This document shows, in pieces, positions 33,880 through 45,930 of a DNA stretch of 64,000 nt. The notes beneath the pieces were generated by a model. The model ran no database searches. It saw only the letters and a list, made by a program, of their open reading frames with translations, and was not told the origin of the DNA. Origin of the DNA: Sanguinoderma infundibulare (taxonomy: Eukaryota > Basidiomycota > Agaricomycetes > Polyporales > Polyporaceae); assembly GCA_032821775.1 (NCBI GenBank), contig JAVLRN010000004.1, positions 62,001 to 126,000 of the forward strand, written 5' to 3'. Each line of letters starts with the position of its first letter. Positions within the stretch are counted from its first letter, which is position 1. The position numbers and the translations under genes were made by a program.

Positions 33880-35060
33880 TCATGTCCATTCACTTAAATG
33901 ACTCGAACGAGGCCTTCAGTCCGCTCTCTGGAGTCTCGTCGACGAAGGACGCGCTGCTCAGCACCTTTGCACGGTTCTCCGCACATTATGCAGGGATGGC
34001 GGTGGTGAGAGGATGCGAGCTCGACAGCTCCGTCGCCACCCCCAAGATCTCCTGCGACAGAGCGATGATGCCCGCACTCTTGTTCTCCTCCGAGATGATC
34101 TAGGCGTTTCTCCTGGAACGCTCCGCCCGCGCCGCGCGTGAGAACGCTGAACTCGGCGGCGACACTGGAATCGACGAGCAGCACCGGGGGTGCGGAGCAA
34201 CCTATACCGCAGGTGCATGCGACGACGAAGACTGCGATGGCGAACTCGAGGTACCAGACAGCTATCAGCACGGAAGGTCAGCTTCCTCGCGCAAAAAAGT
34301 CGCTCGTAAGTACTCACCCCAGCCTCCAATTTGGATGTCCAGGTATCTTGGCGGATACGCACCTCAAAAGCCGAGCCCAAGCCGGATCATCCAAGTGACG
34401 ATCGCGAAGAGGACAACGACGGGGACAAGAACGTTCATGATGATATACATCAGCCGCTCGATCAGCGCACGCCTCATCTGGCCCTCGCGCACGACCTTCA
34501 TGACGTGGTCGAGCATTATTTGTCCGCCTATCTCGTCCACGCGCCGTCGACGACGCCAAGACCTTGTCGCTGACATGCTTCTTGACGAGCCTGGACTCAC
34601 CCGTAACTAGCGAAGCTCTTGTCGAACGAGCCATTATCGCCGCATACGATGACCCCGTCGGCCGGTGGGCTCGCGCCGTGCAGGACGTGGACGACATCGT
34701 CAACTTCGAGCGACTCGGCATTCGCGCGCGCAACCGGGATTCCCGGCTTCAAGTTCGACTGTGAGAGCTCTGTCGAGCACCGGCAGGCACGACGAGCAGC
34801 TCAGACATGGAGTGCAGTGTTCTGAGCGCGGCGATTGCGTCTGCGATATGAAGTCGCTTTCAGGAACCGACCTAAATGGTACTACAATGTTCAGACGTTC
34901 AATATTTCAATAGCGCCACATGTTCCGTTACACTCAACGGTCAGCAGGAACATCGTCAAGACGACAGAGTCAAAGTACTTCCGTGTTTGGTATCCCCCCG
35001 ACCAGTAGCCGAGCGCGGTTACGCGGCCGCGGCCCCGAGGTCAAGCCAGGCTTACCAGTA
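33880..35060 (-). pseudogene. Decayed central fragment of the copper ATPase
   Basis: Runs parallel to about 21210-22580 of the intact ATPase, on the same strand. It retains the actuator-TM-P-domain order, but the proline-containing ion-binding motif reads VVACTCGIG instead of VVACPCGIG, and the stretch that would encode DKTGTLT is deleted (the text jumps from the gatgatct block to the ctcctggaacgc block). Splice sites and frames are also broken. It cannot encode a working pump. It stops abruptly near 35060. Confidence 0.85.
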
Positions 35061-35726
35061 GAAGTAAGCGCCAGCCTGAGGACGTTGGGGAGGGTGGTTA
35101 TCTTGATTGGCGCCGAACACCGCCTACTGGCAGTGAGGCGCGATCAGACCTATACGCGCACTACTTCGTCAGTTCCCCACCACCTGTCCCGAACTCGCAT
35201 CTCACGCTGCCCTCTCCATCGCATCTCATTCTACATTGTTCAGCCCACCCCACGCAACTTTGAAAGCCCAGTCACTGGCCAGGCCCGTCATCCCGTCAAC
35301 GTTCCCGAGGTTCGTCAAGTTGGTCGCACCGAAGCATCGGAGTCAAAGTCTTGGATCATTGCCAAGTGCCTCCCACCTCATTTGTGTAACTCGTGCACTT
35401 GGTTCGTTTCATCTCCCTTTGCCACAGTTCGTCTCCCAGACCCAGAGCGTTGGGTACTGATTTCCTATCATATGAACTTGCTCTAGTGTCTATGTCATTA
35501 TCATCAGTACGCCTTCGAACCCGCCCTATAAAGCGTTCCCCGACCACTCAGGTGGCGGAAGCGGTGCCTGATGTACAGGTGGACTCAGAGAGGTACGTGA
35601 ATGTCATCTTCACGGCGAGCGTAGTTCAGACCGACAACCTCTTCCGCACTGCGCAGCGGATCCGAGGTGCTGCCACTGGTCACTGCGAGACTGGGACGCA
35701 ACCCCAATGACCTCGAACACATTGGC
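35061..35726. other. Intergenic, upstream of the HET gene
   Basis: No gene is recognised. This is the presumed promoter of the HET-domain gene. Confidence 0.4.
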
Positions 35727-37796
35727 ATGGACCCTGCGAAATCCGCCACAAAGACGTAAACGATTAACCGCTTGCGAGCGATACTAGCACTAACGTCCGT
35801 GGTACAGATACCTCAGTGTCGATGCAGCGCACTCCCTAGTGTGTGATGCCTGCTGGAACAGTGGGCTCTTCACTCACGAAAGATTCCGAGATCTCTTGGG
35901 AAACCGGGCCGAGCACCCGGCAACGTCTTTTAGCTACACCTCGACCTGGGATGCCGTTGACGATGCATCGTGCCGACGCGGGTGTAATTGGTGTTCGTTG
36001 CTGTTGAGCTTATGGCCGGACTCTGACGTCCCCCATCATGGAGCCATCACGGTCCGCGTAGCCTTGGAGCCGTCACATTACGATGCCGCCGGGAAAGTCT
36101 TGCTCCGCGCTCAGCATCTCCTGGTGGAAGTGGAGTCGGGAGTGCTTTGTGATACATGGGTGTCGGATGATGGATGGGTGTCGGGTCATAAATTACAGTA
36201 CCCGCTCTACACCCTCACAGGTTTGTGCTGGCAGCGATAACATCACCTTTTCATGTCGCTGACAACCTTCACGCAGACGACCCATGTGCGGACGAAATCA
36301 GGGCTCGGGAAAGGATACGTCGGATGAGGTCGACAGAGACGTGTCGTCTTGCTCTTCACCACCTATCAAACTGCATCGAGAACCACCCCGATTGCCCCAA
36401 GCCGCGCCAGGATCGGGTCCTCCCCACTCGTGTCATCGATTGTACCGACCCAGAGCGCCCCCGACTCCACATCACTGGCGGCAACGTTCGTGAATCCTAT
36501 GTCGCGCTCAGCTACGTATGGGGCGAGGACCAGCCCAACAAAACAAAGCAGCACAATGTGGACAGGTACACTCGGGGAATCAATATCGATATACTCCCAC
36601 AAACCACCCGGGACGCAATCTGGGTAACGCACTCGTGTGGGGAGAAGTACCTCTGGATCGACGCTCTGTGTATCATCCAGGACTCCAAAGAAGACAAACA
36701 TCGAGAGATCGCGAAGATACCATCAATATTCGAAGACGCGTCTTTCACCATCATCGCCGCGCGGTCATCCAAGGCGAGCGAGGGGTTCTTGGACGATTGC
36801 CCGCTACCGCCACCCTCCGTTCCAATATATCGTCTACCGTTCCCCTGCAGAGACGATTCGAACCATTTCGGCACGATGTACGTTGAGAATGACGAAGGCA
36901 GCCATTACGACCGTCACTGGGATTGGAACGACCCGGTGCACAAACGGGCGTGGTGTCTCGAAGAACTCCTGCTATCCACGCGCGCCCTCGTATACGCCTC
37001 AAATACCCTGCGCTTCCAATGCCGGACCATCCGGATTAGCGTCGGGGATGCCGTCCGAACGTACAGTCATCCCCAGTTTCAGGCACTTTGGATAAGCAAG
37101 GATGTATGGGACATGGTCCTGGAGGATTACACCCAGCGCACGGTCACACACGCTGAGGACAAGCTCATCGCTATCGCGGGCATCGCGGCGCGGTTCGAGT
37201 GGGCAAATATGGGGACGTACTTGGCGGGTCTCTGGCTCTACGCCCTTCCGCAGGCACTTCTATGGCATACGCGGCCCACGTTGCAGCAGCGTCGACCTCT
37301 AGCGTACAGGGCTCCCTCGTGGTCGTGGGCATCGATGGATGGACCTGTGGAGATGGTTCATTGTATCGACGAGACCACAAAGATCCTGTGCCACCTCAAG
37401 GGCCATAGGGTGACGCTATCATCCAACAGACTCCCCTTTGGTGCCGTTACGGCAAGGTCCCTGACTCTTGAGGCTCATTTGATGAAGGCGGAATGGGACG
37501 ACAGGGGTCTGCACATGTTGCCCACTCCGGTCTCGTCTTCATATTTGGAGGATGAACGCCCCGTCTTGATCGCTTCCGCGTGGCGAGATGCGATAGAACC
37601 CTGCAGTACGGACGTCTGGTTGCTACCGGTCAGCTGGCACCCAGATTGGAAATCACTCCTGGGGCTAGTTGTGATACCCACAGCAAGCCCAGCGGAGTAT
37701 CGACGTGTCGGTTGCTTCGCGAAAGATCTGGAATCAGCATCGAGAGACTTTCACGAGATTCGTAACCTTATCCTCCAAACCATTACTCTTATATAA
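35727..37796 (+). CDS. HET (heterokaryon incompatibility) domain protein
   Basis: Three exons, 35727-35755, 35808-36220 and 36277-37796, give 653 aa from MDPAKSATKTYLSVDAAHSL; the 29-nt first exon restores an ATG otherwise missing from the long frame. The N-terminal part has a paired-cysteine region (CDACWNSGLF, CRRGCNWCSLLL) often seen in basidiomycete HET proteins. The HET domain lies at about residues 218-360, with its signature blocks YVALSYVWGEDQ, LPQTTRDAIWVT, YLWIDALCIIQD and IFEDASFTIIAA. PSWSWASMDG follows later. HET proteins trigger growth arrest or cell death on recognition of non-self partners; whether this one acts in vegetative incompatibility is unknown. It sits between two decayed copper ATPase fragments. 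Confidence 0.9.
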
Positions 37797-38029
37797 TCTA
37801 CCACCCAGTCCGGCGACGTTCGGACCCGGGCCCGAGCATTCTCACCCGGGACACTCAGCGTTGAGATAGATCATAGCTAAGCTTGCGAAGTGAAGCTGTG
37901 GAAGGCGCCGTGAACTTTGGGTACGAGTACTTAGGTTCGGATCGAGTATGGACAGACGTGTACTAGATAGCAACATGTCGTACATCATTTCTGCCGTAGT
38001 CCCGTCGCTTTGTATGTAATACCATATGT

Positions 38030-38545
38030 ATCTCCTTCTCTCACCCCATCCATATCACATCCGATATAGATGTCGCTGAGACGTTCGGCTCACGGTACAG
38101 CCTAACCTGCCAAGCAGGAGCGAGCTACTACCGATACGGATCTGCGAGAAGCAACTTGATTGGCACGAAGCAGGAGGCGCGATGTACGAGGCCTGGCTTA
38201 CTGATTGAAAGGGCCGTGGCTAACTACGCCCAAACAGGGGCAAGTGTAGCGTGCTCAGCAGGGTAGACGATGCCGGCTGCGATCGGATTCATGACCAAGT
38301 TGTACACCGATGCCCATAACTGCGACGGATGTCCATTAGCGTACAACGTACTGTGTATCTTGGAGGCACGGGGATAAGCCTTTACGAAGTTGAACTTGAC
38401 GCCATTAAACACCGTTCGTGACAGAATGTCAGCAGACTGCGAACTTGGTTCGAGGACACAAGGATGAACGCCGCACTTGAGATGGCGACATTGGTTTTTA
38501 GATCCCATGCCAGCGATGCCCATGTCTGCAGCGGTCAACGCTGGG
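38030..38545 (-). pseudogene. Decayed C-terminal fragment of the copper ATPase
   Basis: Parallels 20160-20700 of the intact gene. Recognisable blocks are LTAAD.GIA, SRTVFNGVKFNF and [20 protein letters not shown]. Internal frameshifts and a stop right after APVWA destroy it, and the donor corresponding to NF|GTGAGT is altered. Because it lies upstream (in gene direction) of the central fragment, the two relics are not in gene order. Confidence 0.8.
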
Positions 38546-38589
38546 GCACTACACCAGCCTGTCCCTCAAAATGACGGCGCGCCATCTCG

Positions 38590-39013
38590 TGCGCCTCGGT
38601 GAGTACATCCGGCGTCAAGTCATCGCCCTGGCTTCAGGGGATCGTGTACTGGCGCGACGAGACCACCGGTCTGACGCTACGTCAGCTACTCGCTGAGGAC
38701 GTACTGGACTCTATGACGCTCTTCGGGTACGGACTATACCTGCAGCCAGTCGTGCGGCAGCCGCGGGATGCTTCCTGCCCGAGGTTTGGACCGTGCTCAC
38801 CGCTGGAGAAGGTCAAGTTCCGGACAGCGGAGGACTTTGAGTGTGCGGAATGGGGGTGGCTGTTGCGGTGGCATGACTTTACGGGACTCCGTACGTGTTA
38901 TGGCGTTTTTGCTTAGGCGACGATGGTGGGACCGTGCTGACGTGGCGCTGTGTCTAGGTACGTTACCCCCTGGTATAGGACAAAGGGCGGCCGTGGGGGT
39001 CTTTCCCTTCTAG
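38590..39013 (+). pseudogene. 3' exons of a family-B F-box gene, solo
   Basis: The plus-strand frame at 38599-38915 matches exon 4 of family B: LFGYGLYLQPVV, KVKFRTAEDFECAEWGWLLRWHDF. A second block ending at 39013 (LPPGIGQRAAVGVFPF) resembles the last exon of family B copy 3 (LQPGV...EGVFPF). Exons 1-3, including the F-box, are absent; the sequence before it is copper ATPase debris. Confidence 0.75.
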
Positions 39014-39308
39014 ATCACGATCCAAGTCTTCCTGCCAACTGTGGAGTGATAGAATATAAGGGGAAATAGGGAAGTGTAGATGGGTTGCACCTTACAGAAT
39101 ACAAGTGGCAACATATGATTCGACACGATACATATCCAAAGAACCCGAACGTGAGCGCCGTGGTCGCCTGTACATACACCATACAACCGTCGCGAAACCG
39201 GGACGTGGGACGACGCCCAAGTCTCCGCCAGTCGCGATTACACTTCGGGGACGTTTGCGAACATTCATTCAAGCAGCGCCCGGCCCATGCCGTCGTACGC
39301 ACCGGGTG

Positions 39309-41017
39309 TCAAATCGTCTGTCGTTTAATCAGTACTCCTGAATAGAACACGTGCGAGAAAAGCCGTATACTCAATCGAAGACTCACCAATATCAAAATGG
39401 TCGTGCCATCGCAACAACCACTCCCATTCGGCGCATCCGAAATCCTCCGCTGACCGAAATTTGAGTTTCGACGCAGACCAGCATGGCGAGTACATGGACC
39501 GACCGTCGTTCTCGCGCACGAGCCGGCGCATGAACGGTCCGTATCCGAACAACTCGAGCGAGGCGGGCGGATCCGCGAGGATTCGCGGCGTGAGGTCGAG
39601 ATTCCGCTGGGTGTCGAAGATGTGCAGGTAGCGTAACGACGATCTGGACTTGACCTAGTGCGATAGACATCGGGTCAGCGATAGTCGCCACGAATGCACG
39701 TGCAGGACTCTCGACATACAATATCAAATAAGTGTTGGAGAAGGAGGTCGCCGTCAATCTCCGGGCCGTCGACAGATGCAGAGAGGCGCAGCGCAGTGAC
39801 TCGGCGAGGAATGAGATCACGGAAGTATACGAAGTCGAGCGGCGTCCACTCCGAGCGCATGAAGCTGAAACCGAGCACTTCCAGGCACGGGAGCTCCCTG
39901 ATGGCGTCGAGGATGGGTTCACCGTCGATCCGGTCCATTGGGTCGACCTCCACATCGAGCGATGTCAGTTTCTTTTTGTTCTTCACAAAAGCTGCAAAGG
40001 TTTCCGCGTGACGCTGGTGGAACACCTCCTCCTGCTCGGAATAGATGAACTTCAGAGCTCGCAGTTCGGGGAGCGCAGTCGGGTCCGATTTCAGCCCGGC
40101 GAAGAGCTCGTCAAGAGCAAGGGGAAACAGCGTGAGGGAGCGGAGGGATGAACAGTGCCGGAAGACGAGGGCCAACCCGTTCGCGCCTTCTGTTTGAATG
40201 AGCTCTAGCTCCTGGAGGCCGAGCAAGGACCGAACGGAGCACTGCCAAAACACATCGCCTTGAATGGCGATCCGCGTTAGAGTGCTCGACATGGCATCCA
40301 CCGCGTCCAGAAGCGCGCGCACGGGGCCGTCTTCAAGTTCGAAGTCAGTGTTCGTATAGTCCTCGATCAAACGCAGCCGGCGGACATTGGTGAATCCAGA
40401 GAGGCAACGTAGAGCAGCCATGTCCAACGCTATGCTTCACGAGGGGTCAGCCACTTCTGAACCGGCGTCGTCACACAGCAGACGACCGTACTGGACGTGT
40501 AGCTCTTCCAGCGAGCGTCCTGAGGACTGCACGAGCGCCGTGAGGACCCGGTGGCTCAATGGCGGAGAGTCGCCGTGCCAGTGGAAGGCACGAAGGTTCG
40601 GCATGGCCTCAATTGCCTCGATAAGAGCTCCTAGGTTACAACACCCACTCGTCAGTAGACAGCCAGTTTGAGCACACCGACAGACTCACTGTTGTGGAAT
40701 ATGCCATCCCCTCCGCCGACGTAGGCGAGGATGGTTAGCCTGTGGACGATTGTGGCAAAGTCGGAACAAAGGGTGGTGTGCTGAAGAATGTCCCAGGTAA
40801 TGTTGTTCTTCAGCTTCAGCTCTGCGAGTTTTTCATCCGATTGATCCTGGTCGAGACTGTGGAGAGTCCAAAGACCGAAGTAGACATGGATATGCGAAAA
40901 GAGTGCGCTGAGAGCAAAATGGTGATGGAGTTTTGAGAGACATAGGCAGATCTTTTGATCCTCGCGCGGGAGATTGTCGACTATGATACCCCATATTTCA
41001 GGGGGCAAATGCTCCAT
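39309..41017 (-). CDS. F-box protein, family B copy 2
   Basis: Exons 41017-40690, 40630-40492, 40434-39720, 39654-39387 and 39337-39309 give about 492 aa from MEHLPPEIWGIIVDNLPRED. The F-box is at residues 1-45. The LRR-like exon 3 contains LSGFTNVRRLRLIED, LGLQELELIQ, LRSLTLFPLAL and LPCLEVLGFSF. Exon 4 ends in EWEWLLRWHDHFDIG. Closest in the window to copy 1. Intron 2 looks broken if one expects a donor near the end of the exon, but a donor after CACGTCCA and acceptor gaag restore frame and the family-standard 139-nt exon 2. Starts head to head with copy 3. Confidence 0.8.
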
Positions 41018-41224
41018 GTCGATGAGCAACAATCAGGCGGTGGCAACATTCCTCAGGCAGGGTCCTGACTCAGGCGTGGCGACCAAGTGGCGGTGTTACG
41101 GATCGGCCCGGAGTCTCCGGCCTTTCCCGAAGGTGACGCAAGCTCCAGCAAGGACAACCTACGGTATACATTCTACCAGTCACTCCCTGGATTCGACGCC
41201 GTGTAGAACTGGAAGCATCAGCAA
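41018..41224. promoter_or_regulatory. 207-bp divergent promoter between two F-box genes
   Basis: The only sequence between the start codons of family B copy 2 (-) and copy 3 (+). Both genes must share or partition this interval for initiation. No specific element can be assigned by eye. Confidence 0.5.
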
Positions 41225-43083
41225 ATGTCGACACTTCCCCCGGAGATATGGAGGTTCATCATCAGCTCTCTCCGCTCCGACGACCAGAGAACATGTCTCT
41301 TCCTTGCCAAAATGCACCATGACATCGCTTTCTCCACCTTGTTCTTTCACGTTACAGCAACCTTCGGGCTATGGAAGCGAGTCGATGGATGGCACACGTA
41401 TCCCTCACACACCGAGTATGAGTGGACGATGGCGCGGCGAAACAACGTAACTTCGGAGCTGTTGCGGGAGATTTGTTTCCGCCCGGCGGATTTCGCGGGG
41501 GTCGTCAGGAAGTTCACAGTCCGTGCTTACCATCTGGATGCTTACGATTGTACCTCCGAGACGCGTACGTACCTTTGCTCCCCCGAGTCTAATTGGCGCT
41601 AACGGCGTGCACGCGTCGTCTGTGCTTCAGGTTGTTTGATTGCGGCGCTGGAAGCACTTCCCAATCTTCGCTCTTTCCACTGGGACGGCCAGTGCCCCGA
41701 ACTCTCATCTGCCATATTCGATGTGCTTGCAACAACATCAAGGGAATCATTGGCGGAGCTACACATACCGTAACGTTTTTGATCCCTTCAGATTGCCCTC
41801 TGTCTCTAATCATCGTCCTCTCAGGATCTTCCACGCATCACTCCCACTTTTGGCTCCATTTTCATCCCTACAAACGGTTTGGGCAATCCAGCGACCGGAA
41901 GTCAATGGATTCGAATTCGTCGAATCTACGGCGGAGAAAGACCGCGCCATCATCGCCGTACTCGACGCCAACGTCCGTACCTTGTCCCATCTCACCATCA
42001 TGATCTCCAGCGACGTCATGCGGCAATGGCCCATCCCCTCATTTCCCGGCCTCCGGGAGCTCGAGCTCGTTGTGACCGACACATACGACGGCCTCCCTCT
42101 CATTTTCCGCAATTGCGCTGCTCTCTCGTCGTTCACACTCCATTGGTCTGGCCAACTGAACGAGCTCTTCACAACGCTCGACTCGCACCCGGACGCGCTC
42201 CCAGACCTGACCTCGTTCAAGTACCACAATGGCAAGCGACACCACTCGCCCACTCGCGAACAAGTTCTTGTGCTCTGCAACTTCCTCAAGAACAAAACGC
42301 GGCTAAGGCGGCTCGATGTGAAGCTCAACTTTGCCTTCGAGAGCGCGGAGGTCCCCTTGCTCGAGCTCCTGCGTGGACTTCCCACACTGGAAGTTTTAGG
42401 CTTCGACATGATGCGCGCAGACTGGATCTTTGACAACATGTTGTTCTTTGAAAGCGTCATTCCCGCCAAGATCTCCGCGCTCTGCTTGAGCCTGGTCGTA
42501 GACGGTCCGGACGGGAAGATTTATAAGGACCGTTGGCTGAAACTGGTACGTCGCTCAACTGCCCGACACCTTAAACGGAAATTTGGAACAGAAGCACCCT
42601 GATAGGTCGTGTATGTTTCGTTTTCTTCGCAGCTCCGGCGGCGGGCACGTATGCGCTACCTGCACGTCCTTGAACCCTACGAGGATGGTCTGTTCAAGGC
42701 TCTGAACATCGAGGACCTCCCAGACGCGCTCGAGCTGCTCGGGTACGGGTTATATCTGCGCCCGATCGTACAGGAGTGCCCCACAGGCGATGCCACCATC
42801 GGTGCTGGACCCCGGCGAGGGTACGGTCCATGCTGGCCGCTTGAAAAGCTCAACTTCAGGACCGGGGAGGACTTCGAATGCGAGGACTGGGAGTGGCTGT
42901 TGCGATGGCACGGCTACGACGACGTAGGTATGTGGGCTGTTTCACCGGCATGTTCAATATCCTTAAGTACCATTGGGTCTGTGGTATACTGACAATGAAT
43001 CAGCCGTAGATGCATTGCAGCCTGGTGTTCAGCATGCTCCAGAGGGGGTATTTCCTTTCTCTAGTAGCTATAATGGGCCTTAG
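41225..43083 (+). CDS. F-box protein, family B copy 3
   Basis: Exons 41225-41564, 41631-41769, 41825-42545, 42633-42927 and 43004-43083 (lengths 340, 139, 721, 295, 80) give exactly 525 codons including the stop. It starts MSTLPPEIWRFIISSLRSDD, an F-box of about 45 residues (DQRTCLFLAKMHHDIAFSTLF). Exon 3 is LRR-like (FPGLRELELVV, LSSFTLHWSG, LPTLEVLGFDMM). Exon 4 has the conserved LELLGYGLYLRPI and DWEWLLRWHGYDDV signature. The last exon is a short tail. This is the cleanest gene structure of the family and served as the template for the others. Confidence 0.88.
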
Positions 43084-43498
43084 AATCCGTTGCCGTCGTT
43101 GGAGGACGGGGTATAAAGAAGTATAATCCTAGAAAGAGAAACGAGCATATGAGATGGACGCTAGGGCATCCGAATCGCCATGAAATGAAGCTCGGTCCAT
43201 CGCCTTTCAAGCGCCGTGCTACGCACCCTATCTGACGAGGGTGGGTGCCAGATGGCCATTACTCTGCGCGACCAAACAGCACTACAGAGGATTCTGTACA
43301 TTTGTCGCCATGATGCGTTTACTTAACGTGGCGGGGTCGTGCAGTCGAGACGGTGTCGCTCGCACGGAACGACATTGTACGCGTTATCCCCAGGTTGCTT
43401 CAGATCATCGTGGTCAACGCGCATATGGAGGCACGGGGAAACCAGACTCTGCAGAATACGTCAGTGTTGGTTAACCATCCGAGACTACCAACACACAC
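43084..43498. other. Convergent 3' region between B copies 3 and 4, partly duplicated
   Basis: 43335-43450 recurs at 25815-25940 together with the end of B copy 4, showing that the duplication included 3' non-coding DNA. No gene is seen. Confidence 0.6.
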
Positions 43499-45191
43499 TC
43501 ACCAAATGTCGGCAATCGGCACATAGATAACGTGGTGCCTCATCAACCACTCCCACTCCTCGCATCCGAAGTCGTCCGCGGTCCGGTTAAACACCTTCGA
43601 CGGCCGCCATTTCCCGCTATACGACACCACCTCTTCCCCAACCGCCGGATTGCGCCTCACCCAGCGGAACTCGTGATCGAGCCCGAGGAGTTCGAGCAAC
43701 GGCGGCGGCGGGTTCTTGGCCAAGACGTCTCGCAGGTTGAGGACGTGCTTGTCGGACGAGACGTGCAGGAAACGGGACGCGCTCAGCGTGCCAAACTAAG
43801 TGAGTCCGACACACGTCAGCGCCCGGTTGAAACCATACTCATGATCGGGGATGCCTTACGAATCCGACCCAATCCGCCTCGGTCGCCCCCGACGCGGATG
43901 GGTACGCCCTCAACGCAAGCGCGGTCATGCGAGCCGGGATGTACTGACCGAGCTGCGTCAGAAGAGCACCCGTCAACCAGCTTGGCTCCATCTTGTACCC
44001 AAGAACGGTCAAACGCGGGAGCTCCGCGAGCACCTGTAGCAGCGGCTCGTTCGTCAGGCGGCCGTGCCGGCGCGACCGCGTCCCCGCGCTGTCAAAGTCC
44101 AGTCGTTCGAGGCAGCTCTTGTTCTTGAGGAACTGCACGAGCCCATCGACCTCGTCCGGCGACACGAGCCTGCAAATGACCTTGAAGGACGTGAGAAGCG
44201 GCCACGCGAGGGGGTGCTCGCCGAGCGACGCGAAGAAGCCCTTGCTTGCGGGATCGTCGATGCGCAAGGCGAACGACCGGAGGAGGGTGCAGTGCTGGAG
44301 CACCATGCGCATGCAAATGTCGCAGCTCGCGGGAAGGATGAGAGTGAGGTCGACGAGGGCGGTGAACTGTCGCGCGTCGCAGGCCCAGAGGACGTCTCCA
44401 AAGACGCCGAGCGAGAGGAGAGACCGCGAGGTGCGCACGATGGCTCGATGCATGGCCGGCGGGCGAGGATCCTCTGGTGGCATGAGCGCGTAGACGTCGT
44501 CGTATCGGTGCAGGAATGAAAGGGATCGCAATTTTCGGAGAAGCGGGAGAAGGGATGGGCAGTCCACTAGGTGTTCTGGGCTGGTTAGTGGTAGTATCGT
44601 AAGAGAAATCCAAAGACGCGACGCTAGCCAAGCACTCACGGCAGTAACAACTCTCTCAGTGAAACCCCCGAGGTCCTCAAAAGCGCTTCGAATACTCGCT
44701 GGGATTCCGACTGGGAACCATACCAGGCAAAGGAGCGAAGGCGAAGCACTGCGAGCGCATCCACCAACGCATCTGATGCAAGTTGATGCAACACATGCGA
44801 CTGTTAATGTATAGTATCACTCACCCACAATCTCAGCCGTGCTCGGTTGTCCTGAAATCGTGTACGCACGCACCGACACCTTCTTCACGACGCCAGCAAG
44901 ACTCGCAGTCTGGGTGATGTGCCGCAGAAGTTCAAGGCCTATCCGCATCGCGTTGCTCGTCTCCGATCTCTCCCGCCCGTTGCAGAGATTCCACTTTCCC
45001 ATGACGGCGTTGTACGCCTCTGTCAGAATTCCCAGCCGGATCGTGATGTGTGAGAAGACGAACGCGAGGGAGATGTCATGGAACATCTTGGAGACGAGCA
45101 GGCAGGACCGCTGGTCGTCGGAAGGCAGGGCTTGGATGATCTGCGTCCAGAGCTCGGGAGGTAAGGATACATGAGAAGGTTCTTCAAGCAT
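43499..45191 (-). CDS. F-box protein, family B copy 4
   Basis: Exons 45191-44825, 44775-44640, 44580-43860 and 43795-43499 (367, 136, 721, 297 nt) give 506 aa from MLEEPSHVSLPPELWTQIIQ. The F-box is at residues 8-55 (DQRSCLLVSKMFHDISLAFVF). Exon 3 is LRR-like (LPRLTVLGYKM, LLQVLAELP). Exon 4 carries LLELLGLDHEFRWV and EEWEWLMRHHV. The frame ends at a TGA directly in the position where the paralogs have a donor, so this copy may lack the small last exon. Likely SCF adaptor; target unknown. Confidence 0.85.
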
Positions 45192-45421
45192 TGGGGCTGG
45201 GAACGACGCTGTTATGGATGATGCTTGTTGCGTAAGGTGAGGATGGGCGTTGCGGACGAGCGACGCCTAGTCAAAATTGGTTGAGTCCGCCGTTATATAT
45301 CATAACGGGACCCGGGCCGGAGACATCAAATTCGAACGATGGCGATGTTCAACGTTCAGAAGCAGCACCGTCCTTCGCACACGAACAACTCGAGGCCCCG
45401 GGAGGTCTGCGAGGATTGTCG
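45192..45421. repeat. Upstream region of B copy 4, partly duplicated at 46.28-46.40 kb
   Basis: The block aaggtgaggatgg...gtccgcc with the following ccgggccggagac...tcaaattc (45232-45335) recurs at 46320-46400 with small deletions. Confidence 0.6.
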
Positions 45422-45930
45422 GTTGGTTGTTGCCAGAGTTATCTTTCTTCGGGATGCGGCCATGCGGCGTCGTGGGCGAAGTCCAGAAACTTGAGGGACA
45501 TCGCCGTTTAGAGGACTCTCCGATTACTATCTGAACCTCGGGTTCGGCGCAGATCCACGGACCACAGGTAGAGGAACTCGCAGGAATGCAGAACGGAGGT
45601 TCGGAGCGCACCGACATACGAGGATCTCGACGAGGTCACTGACGGTCTTGACCCAGACAGAATGCGAATGCAATTGGCACGTGTAGCCTTCGAAGACGTT
45701 ATGCAGCCCAATATGAAGAGGTTTGTATGACACTGTGGCAGGGAGCAGAGAACGGATGAGCAGAGGCAGAGACGGCGCCGGCAGCAGTGACCGCTGACAG
45801 TGGCAACACGGATAGCGCTGATTAGTTATCGGGAACCCATCGGAGTTAAAATTCAGCTCCGTTTGTTTGCTTACTTTTACATATTCTTACGTGTTCTCAC
45901 TAGTTACGAGTAGAAGCTGCCAGACCGGAC
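45422..45930 (-). repeat. Interspersed repeat, copy 1 (inverted relative to right-edge copy)
   Basis: The reverse complement of this segment matches 63510-64000 at roughly 90 percent by eye, including long identical runs such as cttcgaaggctacacgtg and ggttcagatagtaatcggag. One frame encodes HNVFEGYTCQLHSHSVWVKT in both copies, so the repeat may derive from a coding sequence. It looks like a transposable element or recently dispersed segment; its class is unknown. Confidence 0.8.

Noticed and set aside
33462..34103. 213-codon plus-strand frame
   Set aside because: Covers intergenic Ser/Thr-rich sequence and the antisense of the ATPase relic; no domain.
40430..40463. Apparent loss of a splice donor in family B copy 2
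   Set aside because: A donor after CACGTCCA and acceptor gaag give a 139-nt exon 2 in frame, the same as in the paralogs, so the gene is probably intact.
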